Shown piece after piece: positions 7,575 through 15,694 of a stretch of DNA of 64,000 nt. The position numbers and the translations under genes were made by a program. Under the pieces are notes generated by a model, which saw nothing but the letters and a program-made list of their open reading frames with translations, was not told where the DNA came from and ran no database searches. The stretch comes from Candidatus Latescibacterota bacterium (lineage in GTDB: Bacteria; JAAXHH01): NCBI GenBank assembly GCA_022821085.1, contig JAJEEG010000006.1, positions 625,330 through 689,329 on the forward strand, given 5' to 3'. How positions within the stretch are numbered: position 1 is the stretch's first letter; every line of letters begins with the position of its first letter.

Positions 7575-10130
7575 ATGCCTTGCTCGGCCCGCTTCTACCT
7601 CGCCGCCTTCGTCCTGCTTGCCGGGACTGCGGTCCAGGGCTGCGATGCCGGACCCCGCCCTCCCTCGAACAGGCTGTCCGGAGAAACCAGCCTGTATCTG
7701 CGCGCCCACGCCCGGAATCCGGTGGATTGGTATCCCTGGGGCGCGGAGGCGATAGATCGCGCCCGCGGGGAGGGGAAACCCATCTTCCTGTCCGTCGGAT
7801 ACGCGACCTGCTACTGGTGCCACGTCATGGAACGCGAGGTGTTCTCCGACCCCGATATCGCCGCGGTCATGAACGCCCATTTCGTAAACGTCAAGGTAGA
7901 CCGCGAAGAACGCCCGGACGTAGACGAGATCTACATGACGGCCACCCAGCTCATCACGGGCGGCGGCGGTTGGCCCAATTCGGTGTTCCTTACACCGGAA
8001 CTGGAACCGTTTTTCGCCGGTACGTATTTCCCGCCGGAGGACCTGCCCGGCCGGCCCGGTTTCCCCCGCGTGCTGAACCTGTTGAGGGAGGCCTGGGAAA
8101 ACCGCAGGGACGACCTGGTCGAACAGGCGGGCCGGGTAGCCGAAGCGATCCGCTCCTTTCAGCGCGACCAGGTCGCGGCAGACGGGACCGCGGAACCGGA
8201 CGATACCGTCCTGTCCGGCGTCCTGTCCGGCGCCCGGTCCCACCTGAAGACGCGTTACGACGCCGTTAACGGTGGATTCGGCCCCGCGCCCAAGTTTCCG
8301 GCGCCCCTGCGTATCGAACTGGCGCTGAGCGCATACGAACGCACCGGCGACGGGTCCCTGCTGTCCATGGCCACCCACACCCTGGATGTCATGATGCGGG
8401 GCGGTCTCCACGACCACGTGGGCGGTGGATTCCACCGCTACGCCACGGATTCCGCCTGGCGCATCCCCCATTTCGAGAAGATGCTGTACAACCAGGCGGA
8501 TCTCGCCCGTGTCTACTTGCTGGCATTCCACATAACCGGCGACACCGCCTACCGGGCCGTCGCCGAAGACGTGCTCGCCTTCGTCCACCGCGAGATGCGG
8601 GACCCCGAAGGCGCTTTCTATTCGTCGGTGGATTCCGAGACCGACGCCGTAGAGGGCCGGTACTACCTCTGGTCCGAGACGGAGATCAGGGAGACGCTCG
8701 GCGCGGGCGCCGACGTGTTTCTGGGAAGGTACGGATTGGCGCCGATGGCCGGGGCGGCGGCCGGTACGACAGGTGTCACGGGCACGGCGATTGACGGAAC
8801 CTCGGAAGATGCGGAGTTCGACGCGGGCGTTCCCGCCGGTGCGGGCGTCCTGTACATCCGCGGGGAAGCAGATACGATCGGGCCTCCCGCCGGTCTGGAA
8901 GCCATGCGCGAAGCGCTGCGTTCGGCCCGGTCCCAACGCGAGCGACCCGTGGTGGACCCCAAGATAATCACGGCCTGGAACGGCCAGATGATCGATGCCT
9001 TCGCCTACGCGGGACGCGTGACCGGAGACGGGCGGTACATCGAAACGGCCGCGCGGGCAGCGGACTTCATGCTGGACCGCCTCTGGGACGACGAGCTAGG
9101 TCTCTACCGGATCTATGCCGACAAAGCGGTCCGGCGGAGCGCTTTCCAGGAGGACTACGCCTGCCTGATCGGGGGGCTGCTCAGCCTGTACGAAGCCAGC
9201 GCGGATTCCCGCTGGCTTGCCGCGGCCGAAACGCTCGCGGACCGGATGAACCAGCGCTTCTGGGATCCCGGGCCCGGCGGTTTCTACTTCGGGGAAAACG
9301 AGGAATACCAGCTCCTGCGCACGAGGAACGCCTTCGACGGAGCCCGGGCGTCCGGGAACGGTGTGGCCGCCCGGGTGCTGCTTTCACTGGCGCGCCACAC
9401 CGGCGATATGCGGTACCGTGCGCGGGCCGCCCGTCTGTTCGGCGCCTACGCCGCATCGATGACGGAGGTCCCCGGACGGTTCACCTCCATGATCCTCGCG
9501 CTTCAGGTCTATCTGCATGGTCAAGGGGATGTGATGCGCATGGATGAAACTCATGGCGGGCCCGATGCCGCGGAAAGCGGTCGGACCGGGCAGACCGGGT
9601 GGACCGGTCGAACCGGGCGGATCGGGCAGAATGGGCAGAGCGGGCAGCGCGGGCAGAGCGGGCGGTCCGCTCAGGGAGCCGCGTCGAATCCGTCCGCGGC
9701 GGGCTTCGGCGGCAACAGCAAAGTCGAGGCCAATCTGAACGCCGTGGCGGGCCCCCGCGACGGGGTGATTGACGCGGCCGTATCGATCCGTATCGAGGAC
9801 GGTTGGCACATTATCGGCGGCAGGACCGACGTGCCGGGACTGGTACCCACGGCCCTTACGTTCAATGCGGATGTACCCATCCGAACCGCCGCAGTCTCCT
9901 ATCCGCCGGCGGATATGCTGCGATTCGACTTCTCCGACGTTCCGGTCGAAGCGTACCAGGGGGAAATCCGGCTGAGTGCCCGGATCGAAGTGGAATCCGC
10001 TGCCCTCGCGGATGGCGGTTCCCCGGCGGAAGGCGGGCGACTGTACGCGACTCTGTACTACCAGGCCTGTAACGACGCAGTCTGCCTTGCGCCGGAGGAG
10101 AAGGCCCTTTCCGCCCCGCTCGATCCGTGA
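7575..10130 (+). CDS. DUF255/YyaL-type thioredoxin-domain lipoprotein fused to a DsbD-alpha-like domain
   Basis: 851 residues. A signal peptide with a lipobox-like VQGC (Cys23) suggests a lipoprotein. Next is the DUF255 thioredoxin fold with CYWCH (Cys79, Cys82), then an (alpha/alpha)6 glucosidase-like region containing FHRYATD, HFEKMLYNQA and ITAWNGQMIDA, typical of the YyaL/SPATA20 family. After residue 660 comes a Gly-x-x linker encoded by 9-bp repeats, then about 125 residues resembling the DsbD N-terminal domain with the cysteine pair Cys832/Cys837 (ACNDAVCLAP). YyaL proteins normally lack this tail. It starts 10 bases after the lpdA stop. A role in extracytoplasmic thiol handling is inferred. 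Confidence 0.85.
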   Translation: MPCSARFYLAAFVLLAGTAVQGCDAGPRPPSNRLSGETSLYLRAHARNPVDWYPWGAEAIDRARGEGKPIFLSVGYATCYWCHVMEREVFSDPDIAAVMNAHFVNVKVDREERPDVDEIYMTATQLITGGGGWPNSVFLTPELEPFFAGTYFPPEDLPGRPGFPRVLNLLREAWENRRDDLVEQAGRVAEAIRSFQRDQVAADGTAEPDDTVLSGVLSGARSHLKTRYDAVNGGFGPAPKFPAPLRIELALSAYERTGDGSLLSMATHTLDVMMRGGLHDHVGGGFHRYATDSAWRIPHFEKMLYNQADLARVYLLAFHITGDTAYRAVAEDVLAFVHREMRDPEGAFYSSVDSETDAVEGRYYLWSETEIRETLGAGADVFLGRYGLAPMAGAAAGTTGVTGTAIDGTSEDAEFDAGVPAGAGVLYIRGEADTIGPPAGLEAMREALRSARSQRERPVVDPKIITAWNGQMIDAFAYAGRVTGDGRYIETAARAADFMLDRLWDDELGLYRIYADKAVRRSAFQEDYACLIGGLLSLYEASADSRWLAAAETLADRMNQRFWDPGPGGFYFGENEEYQLLRTRNAFDGARASGNGVAARVLLSLARHTGDMRYRARAARLFGAYAASMTEVPGRFTSMILALQVYLHGQGDVMRMDETHGGPDAAESGRTGQTGWTGRTGRIGQNGQSGQRGQSGRSAQGAASNPSAAGFGGNSKVEANLNAVAGPRDGVIDAAVSIRIEDGWHIIGGRTDVPGLVPTALTFNADVPIRTAAVSYPPADMLRFDFSDVPVEAYQGEIRLSARIEVESAALADGGSPAEGGRLYATLYYQACNDAVCLAPEEKALSAPLDP
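9578..9665 (+). repeat. 9-bp coding repeat giving a collagen-like Gly-x-x linker
   Basis: About nine units close to CGGGCAGAC/CGGGCAGAG follow one another, encoding GQTGWTGRTGRIGQNGQ and similar. They form the linker between the two domains of the DUF255 fusion protein. Unit length keeps the reading frame. Confidence 0.75.
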
Positions 10131-10221
10131 AAGGCCACCCGGGCGGGACGTGAAAGCAGTTGCCGAATACATCCACAATGGTGTACAGTAACGGGAGGAC
10201 CCAACCTGCACAGGATTCGCC

Positions 10222-11925
10222 ATGCCTGAGACAAACCTCAAGGCCGACCCGCGACTAAGCGCGCCGATGCGCCGGCATCTCCGTTCGCTTCACCTGGATA
10301 CGGTGGAAGCCTACCGGGCCTGGTGCCGGGAGAACGGATTCAATATCCGACTCAACAAGACCCTGCCGCAGCGTCGGCGGGAACTGGCCTCGTCGCGGAA
10401 GACCACGCAACAGCACCGGATCGACTCGGAACTCGAGGCGCATATCTCCGCCCTGGGCCTGGGCACGGTCGCGGAGTACCAGGCGTGGTGCCGGGCGCAC
10501 GGCGCCGGGGACGGCCTGCAGAAAAGCAAGGCGCAACGCCGACAGGAGATCCGGTTAGGGCAGCAGTCGCAAAGCCGGCAGAAGGCCGACCGATCATCCG
10601 CCAGCCAGCACCGGCGGCGCCGGAAAGACCTGCTGAAGCGGATCGCCGCCGGCGAGGTCGACGACCGGGAACTCACCAGTCCCGTGCTGCTCCGGGTGCG
10701 CCATCTCTTTCAGAATGCGCCGCTCGATCCGGAGGCCCGATCCGCCTTCCTGACGCTTCTCCTCCACGTCGAAAGCCAGGGAAGACTGTTTCATCTTAAA
10801 CCGGTCGTGCCCCGGTACGGGCCGCAGCCGGCCAACAATTTCGTGGACGGTCTGGCGTCGCTGGCCGCCTGGCACGGCCGCTGGATCCGAAAGGTCGCGT
10901 CGTGGCAACCGGACAGCCACAACGGCCGTCGGCAGTTCGGCGAACTGGCGCGACATCTCCTGGCCGAATACGACGTGCCCGCATGCATGGATACAGCGTT
11001 CTTCACGGGTATGGATGCCGGGTCGAGTACCCGGCAAGGCTGGTTCGTGCATGTGGGCGCCGGCAACAACATCCGGAAGGCCGACATCCCGCTGCGCTTC
11101 ACCAAGCGCATGGCCCATGCGTTCATCGTGTCCGCACCGTCCGGATACACGGTGGACGCGGCCCTTAGATGGGCCCAGGTGATCGGGATGGGCGGCGACG
11201 ACCTGCTGGCGGAGGCGGTCTGCGATTCGATGCTCGGGGACCGGTTCGAGGAGGGGCCGTTCTGGGAGACCGTGCTGCACTTCTTCGTGAACCATCCCAT
11301 GCTCGACGTGGCGCACGTGGGACCGATCGTCGACTACGTCCATCACCGGCGGATGGTCGCCCGGGAGCAACGGGAACCGGACGGAAACGTTCGTCTCATC
11401 GATCCGCCCGAGCCGGATTTCACCATGAAGGGCCGCACGCCCGAATCCATGCTGCGGAGGGTGGAAGCCTGGCACCGTGGGTTGAATCGATCCCAGCCCA
11501 AGAAACCTCGCGAATGGGATTCCTGCGGGGTAGACGGATATACGTGGGTTGACGAGGACGAGAGGGCGGGGGAGATCCGGACCTGGCGCATCGAGGAGAT
11601 CCGCAACAGCCGGGACCTGGCCTACGAGGGCAAGCACATGAAGCACTGCGTGGCCTCGTACCTGACCTCCTGCGCGAACGGTACCCGGTCCATCTGGTCC
11701 ATGAAGGTCGATTACCTGGGATCCGGAGCGACCAGGAACGTCTTGACCATCGAACTGCTCAACAACAAGAAGTACATCCGGCAGGTACGCGGCCGCAGCA
11801 ACAGCAGGCCCATGGACGCCCACAGCGGCCGCGCGCAGGAAGGCTGGAACGTCCTTGCCATGTGGGCCGACCAGCAGGGCCTGACGCTTCCGGGCGGCAG
11901 GTCGTGGGCCATGCGCAGGGTGTAG
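10222..11925 (+). CDS. PcfJ-like domain protein with duplicated N-terminal module
   Basis: 567 residues. The C-terminal part (about 467-555) carries the PcfJ pattern: MKHCVASYL, a second Cys, G-x-RSIWS, LTIELLNNKKYIRQVRG, then a Trp/Ala-rich end. PcfJ proteins are best known from conjugative plasmids and phage-like elements and their activity is unknown. The N-terminus contains an internal duplication: residues 16-54 and 72-110 align (TVEAYRAWCRENG versus TVAEYQAWCRAHG, each ending in an Arg-rich QRR motif). The middle is unrecognised. AGGA lies six bases before the ATG. No plasmid genes are nearby, so this is a chromosomal member. Confidence 0.7.
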   Translation: MPETNLKADPRLSAPMRRHLRSLHLDTVEAYRAWCRENGFNIRLNKTLPQRRRELASSRKTTQQHRIDSELEAHISALGLGTVAEYQAWCRAHGAGDGLQKSKAQRRQEIRLGQQSQSRQKADRSSASQHRRRRKDLLKRIAAGEVDDRELTSPVLLRVRHLFQNAPLDPEARSAFLTLLLHVESQGRLFHLKPVVPRYGPQPANNFVDGLASLAAWHGRWIRKVASWQPDSHNGRRQFGELARHLLAEYDVPACMDTAFFTGMDAGSSTRQGWFVHVGAGNNIRKADIPLRFTKRMAHAFIVSAPSGYTVDAALRWAQVIGMGGDDLLAEAVCDSMLGDRFEEGPFWETVLHFFVNHPMLDVAHVGPIVDYVHHRRMVAREQREPDGNVRLIDPPEPDFTMKGRTPESMLRRVEAWHRGLNRSQPKKPREWDSCGVDGYTWVDEDERAGEIRTWRIEEIRNSRDLAYEGKHMKHCVASYLTSCANGTRSIWSMKVDYLGSGATRNVLTIELLNNKKYIRQVRGRSNSRPMDAHSGRAQEGWNVLAMWADQQGLTLPGGRSWAMRRV

Positions 11926-11983
11926 AAAAAAAAGCGACGGCATCTGGGCGGCCGCATGGGAAGCGGCAAGGAATGCCGTCGCT
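11926..11983 (-). terminator. Intrinsic terminator reading leftwards
   Basis: AGCGACGGCAT (11933-11943) pairs perfectly with ATGCCGTCGCT (11973-11983), and an A8 tract precedes the left arm at 11926. Read on the minus strand this is an 11-bp stem followed by eight T, a good rho-independent terminator. Read on the plus strand the stem is followed only by AAAATGA, so it ends the PcfJ-like gene less convincingly. No leftward gene is known to its right until 14646. Confidence 0.65.
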
Positions 11984-12202
11984 AAAATGATTGGATATGC
12001 TCCCGCGGGGCGCCGGAGTCATATCGAATCCTTGATCATTGGCGGGCAATCGATCGTGGCCGTGATGCAATCACGTGTTCGATGTCCGCCTATACTACTC
12101 TATTGGACTCCGAATCGCCGAAAAAGATGCACTAAATCGGTCCGGACATGCGTATTTCCGATCCCGTTAGACCCGTGGCCCCCGCGAGTGCCCCTTCGAA
12201 CG

Positions 12203-12634
12203 ATGCAAATTGAAACGATCACATTCCTTGCCGCGATCACGGGCTATGCCGGATTAACCGCGAACATGGTCCTGGTGGCCGCTGACCGCCATCGGCCGAA
12301 ACACATGACGCCGGTCGCGCTGATCGTCTTCGCCCATGTTCTGATGGTCTGGCAGTTCCGGTACGATTGGGAGATCGCCCAGGCGACTAGAAACGGATAT
12401 GCGGGGTTCGTTATATTCCATGCCGCGTTGCTCGGTATCCTGGCCGCCCCGCTGGCCGGGCACCCCTGGGCGAAGCGGCTCGTGGCCTTCTCGTTCCTCG
12501 TCGCCGCCATGGGGGCCAGCGGCGCCGTTATGCGTTACGATGAAGTAGCGGTCTACCGCCTGCCCGTTTTCGTATGCGATCTCGTCGGCCTTTCCGCGCT
12601 GGCTTACTGGATATTCAGACGGTCCAGACCTTAG
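12203..12634 (+). CDS. Small integral membrane protein, unknown
   Basis: 143 residues with about four hydrophobic helices (starting at ITFLAAITGYAGL, MTPVALIVFAHVLMV, FVIFHAALLGILAAPLAG, LVAFSFLVAAMGASG) and a short basic end. No family recognised. The frame is open further upstream to 11987, but that part does not look coding, so I start at the ATG at 12203 just before the first helix; no good ribosome-binding site is seen. Ends 12 bases before the PhyH gene and probably forms one unit with it. Confidence 0.6.
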   Translation: MQIETITFLAAITGYAGLTANMVLVAADRHRPKHMTPVALIVFAHVLMVWQFRYDWEIAQATRNGYAGFVIFHAALLGILAAPLAGHPWAKRLVAFSFLVAAMGASGAVMRYDEVAVYRLPVFVCDLVGLSALAYWIFRRSRP

Positions 12635-12646
12635 GAGGAATCCGCA

Positions 12647-13465
12647 ATGATGAGCCTGGCTGAACAGAAGGCCTTTTTCGAGGAAGAGGGATACCTGGTC
12701 GTCGAGGGCCTGCTGTCGGAAGACGAGCTGGCCGCATGCCGCGAGGAAATCGAACGCCTGCACCGGCTGTCGGCGGAACTCGAGTCCGCCGGCGATCCGG
12801 CATCGTCGCGTTTCCAGCGCGAACCTTATGCAGAAGGCGCGAACCGACCGGACGGCCTGCCCGTGCTGAGGAAAATCGAAAACACGCGGGAAATCTCGGC
12901 GTACTTTCGCGACCTCTCCGTCCATCCCGGACTGCTTCGGGTGGTGGGTGGATTGCTCGGTCCCGATCTGTTGCTGTTCCGCAGCACGCTGATGCTCAAG
13001 CCGGCTTTTCACGGTTCCGCCCACGCGCCGCACCAGGATTCGGCCTACTGGCCCATCGAACCGCCCGCGCTCGTGACCGTCAGCATCGCCCTGAACGACG
13101 CCACGACCGAAAACGGCTGTTTCAAAGTCATCCCGCGCAGCCACACCTGGGGTTTGAAAGACTGGGGACTGATCGCGCAGGCACAGGACGCGGAACCCGC
13201 GCACGAGCGCGACCTGCAGGATGCCCACCAGGTCGAGGTGCCGCTGAACGCCGGCAGCGCGCTCTTTTTCCACAGCCTGATGGTACACGGGTCCGGTCCC
13301 AACCGGTCCCCCCACCCACGCAATACGGCGCTTTACGCCTACTTCCCGCCCCATGTCCGCTACATCCCGGGCAAAGGCGGTCCCAGGGAGAAGACCTATC
13401 CGGTGGCGTGCGGTCTGGATGGCCGAAAGACCTTCACGCTGGAGACCGCGGGTCAGCAGGTTTAG
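12647..13465 (+). CDS. Phytanoyl-CoA dioxygenase (PhyH) family protein
   Basis: Fe(II)/2-oxoglutarate oxygenase of 272 residues. His129 and Asp131 in APHQDSAYWP, a distal His214 in LMVHGSG, and an Arg in SPHPRNTALYAY form the expected metal and co-substrate site. The family hydroxylates lipids, ectoine and many natural products; the substrate here is unknown. AGGAGG lies upstream of tandem ATGs at 12647 and 12650; either could start. Confidence 0.88.
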   Translation: MMSLAEQKAFFEEEGYLVVEGLLSEDELAACREEIERLHRLSAELESAGDPASSRFQREPYAEGANRPDGLPVLRKIENTREISAYFRDLSVHPGLLRVVGGLLGPDLLLFRSTLMLKPAFHGSAHAPHQDSAYWPIEPPALVTVSIALNDATTENGCFKVIPRSHTWGLKDWGLIAQAQDAEPAHERDLQDAHQVEVPLNAGSALFFHSLMVHGSGPNRSPHPRNTALYAYFPPHVRYIPGKGGPREKTYPVACGLDGRKTFTLETAGQQV

Positions 13466-13599
13466 GCCGGACCGGGTGCACCTTCCCATTTTGCAACAAA
13501 AAAAAGTGAATTACACTTCCGCTCGAAATAATAATAAACTATATAGTAACTATACATCCGGTTTAATGATGGCATCCCGGCTACCGCACCGGCTGCCGT

Positions 13600-13652
13600 T
13601 CCTGCACGCACCTGATCCTGCACGCACCTGTTCCTGCACGCACCTGTTCCTG
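13600..13652. repeat. 16-bp tandem repeat in an intergenic spacer
   Basis: Three and a third copies of TCCTGCACGCACCTGT, beginning at 13600, with one T/A variant. It lies in an otherwise AT-rich spacer (13466-13684) between the PhyH gene and the 56-residue ORF. Unit spacing is too short and gap-free for CRISPR. Confidence 0.75.
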
Positions 13653-13684
13653 AGACCAGACTGCACCGAATCGGGAGAGCATTC

Positions 13685-13855
13685 ATGCGAAACACGGAAG
13701 CGCAAGAGACCAACGAGGTACTGAATGAACTGCGTGGCGAGCTCCAAGAGGTGGTCATCCTGTTGTCGACAATCGCCAGGCACATCGACGACTTTCGTTA
13801 CGAGACCCACAAGTTGAACCGGTATCTGCGCAACATCCCGCGCGAAGAACAGTAG
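13685..13855 (+). CDS. Small hypothetical protein (56 aa)
   Basis: Begins MRNTEAQETNEVLNELR and ends IPREEQ. Strongly charged and predicted helical with a Leu/Ile/Val heptad-like pattern, so a short coiled coil is plausible. GGGAGAG lies five bases before the ATG. It precedes the ComB-like gene by 32 bases on the same strand. No family recognised. Confidence 0.55.
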   Translation: MRNTEAQETNEVLNELRGELQEVVILLSTIARHIDDFRYETHKLNRYLRNIPREEQ

Positions 13856-13887
13856 AGCGTCTGGGCCAGCCTAACCGCGAGCTTGCG

Positions 13888-14634
13888 ATGTACTATGACC
13901 AGGGTTCGTTCGATATCCGATGTGAGTGGGGCCTGGAGGGGCTTCAGGAACTGCTGCCCGCCAGCAGGGCCGTGGTCATCGTCGACGTCCTGTCGTTTAC
14001 CACCAGTGTGGACATCGCGGCGGGAAACGGCGCGCTGGTCTACCCTTTCCGCAGCAAGGACCAGACGGCGGCGGCCTACGCCAGGTCTCGGGATGCGCTG
14101 ATGGCCAATGCCACCCGGGAATTCGAAGGGGGCGGCTACTCGCTGTCCCCCTCCTCCTTGCTGGACATACCAGCCGGCACCGCGCTTGTTTTGCCCTCTC
14201 CCAACGGATCTACACTTTCCCTGTCGACCGGTGATATCCCCACATTCGCCGGCTGTATCCGGAACGCAACGGCCCTTGCCGGCGTATTGCGGCAATACGA
14301 AACCGGTATCAGTATCATCGCCGCGGGAGAGCGCTGGAAGCAACAACAGACCCTCAGGCCCGCGATCGAGGATCTGATCGGCGCAGGGGCCGTCATTCAT
14401 GCGCTGGATGGCACCCGTTCGCCGGAAGCCGAAACTGCCGCTCGCGTTTTCGAGGCGTTCAGGGACGACCTGAAATCGGTCCTTTGCACATCGGGGTCCG
14501 GCAAGGAGTTGATCGGCAGGGGTTTCGCGGCTGATGTGCGGCTTGCCGCGGCTTTGGACGCGAGCCGTTGCGTACCGGTGTTGAAAGACGGAGCGTACCG
14601 GTCGTATCACGTACCCGGCAGCTCCGATGCGTGA
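13888..14634 (+). CDS. ComB-like 2-phosphosulfolactate phosphatase family protein
   Basis: 248 residues, full length for the ComB family. VVIVDVLSFTTSVD near the N-terminus, LPSPNGSTLS, and IIAAGERW match the conserved ComB segments; these acidic and Ser/Asn motifs form the Mg-dependent phosphatase site. In methanogens the enzyme makes sulfolactate for coenzyme M; bacterial homologues are widespread and of mostly unproven role, so the family name is safer than the reaction. Converges on the C45 peptidase gene with an 11-base gap. Confidence 0.85.
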   Translation: MYYDQGSFDIRCEWGLEGLQELLPASRAVVIVDVLSFTTSVDIAAGNGALVYPFRSKDQTAAAYARSRDALMANATREFEGGGYSLSPSSLLDIPAGTALVLPSPNGSTLSLSTGDIPTFAGCIRNATALAGVLRQYETGISIIAAGERWKQQQTLRPAIEDLIGAGAVIHALDGTRSPEAETAARVFEAFRDDLKSVLCTSGSGKELIGRGFAADVRLAAALDASRCVPVLKDGAYRSYHVPGSSDA

Positions 14635-14645
14635 TAGCGGATGCC

Positions 14646-15677
14646 TCACACTTCGTACGCCTGCCACGTACCCAGGCAGCCGTGGCCGCGCCGCACGTGA
14701 AGCAGCCGTTTTCCGGGTTCGGCGATGTACCCGGAAATCGAATGCATCCCGACCGCGCCGTGCCGGCAGATCCCGCCGGGATCATTTTCGTGATCGGCCA
14801 GGATTTCTTTGATCGTGTCGACGGTGATCGTCCCCCAACGCGCCTCGACAAGCTGCCGGATGCGGTCCAGGCGGGGACAGGAATCCGGCAGGTGTCCGGT
14901 CTCGTGAGCGGCGAACGCGGGGGTCAGGTAGTGGTTGGTATGCAGGCAGGCGTCGGGATGGGCGTCCCGATGCAGGGCTATCCCCTCGGGCCGTATTTCC
15001 ACGGTATCGATATGTCCCTGTCCGTCGCACAACACCAGGTTGGCGGCCGAACAGGCAGGGTGCCTGGAAAGTAGCTCCACGCAGTCTGAGGCCGTCCGCT
15101 GCTCCAGGACCAGGCGCTTGATCGGGTAATGGGGCAGTCCCATCCGCCAGGTACATCCGTAGAGGGCATTGGCGAAATGGGCCACGCCGTGCTCGTTCAT
15201 CCCTGAATAGCCCAGCTGGCCGGCAAAGGTGAACATCAGTGCCCGGGGCCGGCCGTCGTCGGGTCTTACACGCAACAGCAGCGCCACGTCGGCGTATTCC
15301 GGTTCGAGATCCTGGTTCTGTCCCGCCAGCGTGTTTCCATCGGCTGTGGCCGACCGTGTCAGCGCGAAGGCGGTGCAGGCCCCGACCGTCTGTTGCGCGG
15401 CCTCGGCGCGGGCCTGGCAAAGCACCGCTTCCTCCAGGCTGATGCCCGCGCCCGCCGCCAGCCCTCTCACCTCTTCCGAGAAGGCCGGACTCATGCGCTC
15501 CATCAGGGGCCAGAAACCCATGGCGTTCCGGCACAGCGCATCCCGGGACAGCCCGGTCAACCGGTCGATCCATCGCAGGTACTTCCGGACGAGACCGGCG
15601 GCCTGCGCGCCGTGCTGATAGCCCATCTCGTAACCGGTGCCCGCGACTTCGATCAGCGGGAATGTGTGATCAGGCAT
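14646..15677 (-). CDS. C45-family autoproteolytic acyltransferase/hydrolase
   Basis: Ntn-hydrolase related to acyl-CoA:6-aminopenicillanate acyltransferase. 343 residues from the ATG at 15677, which has AAGGAAA upstream; a longer in-frame start (15731) would overlap addA. The probable nucleophile exposed by self-cleavage is Cys101 in VGACTAF, followed by the family's GQNQD motif at 119-123, NEHGVAHFANAL and CLHTNHYL. Substrate probably an amide or N-acyl amino acid. It starts 17 bases after the addA-like stop and may be in the same transcript. Confidence 0.82.
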   Translation of the reverse strand: MPDHTFPLIEVAGTGYEMGYQHGAQAAGLVRKYLRWIDRLTGLSRDALCRNAMGFWPLMERMSPAFSEEVRGLAAGAGISLEEAVLCQARAEAAQQTVGACTAFALTRSATADGNTLAGQNQDLEPEYADVALLLRVRPDDGRPRALMFTFAGQLGYSGMNEHGVAHFANALYGCTWRMGLPHYPIKRLVLEQRTASDCVELLSRHPACSAANLVLCDGQGHIDTVEIRPEGIALHRDAHPDACLHTNHYLTPAFAAHETGHLPDSCPRLDRIRQLVEARWGTITVDTIKEILADHENDPGGICRHGAVGMHSISGYIAEPGKRLLHVRRGHGCLGTWQAYEV

Positions 15678-15694
15678 GGTTTCCTTACCGCGTT

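Noticed and set aside
13600..13652. Possible CRISPR array
   Set aside because: Repeats are contiguous 16-mers without spacers, and no cas genes are present.
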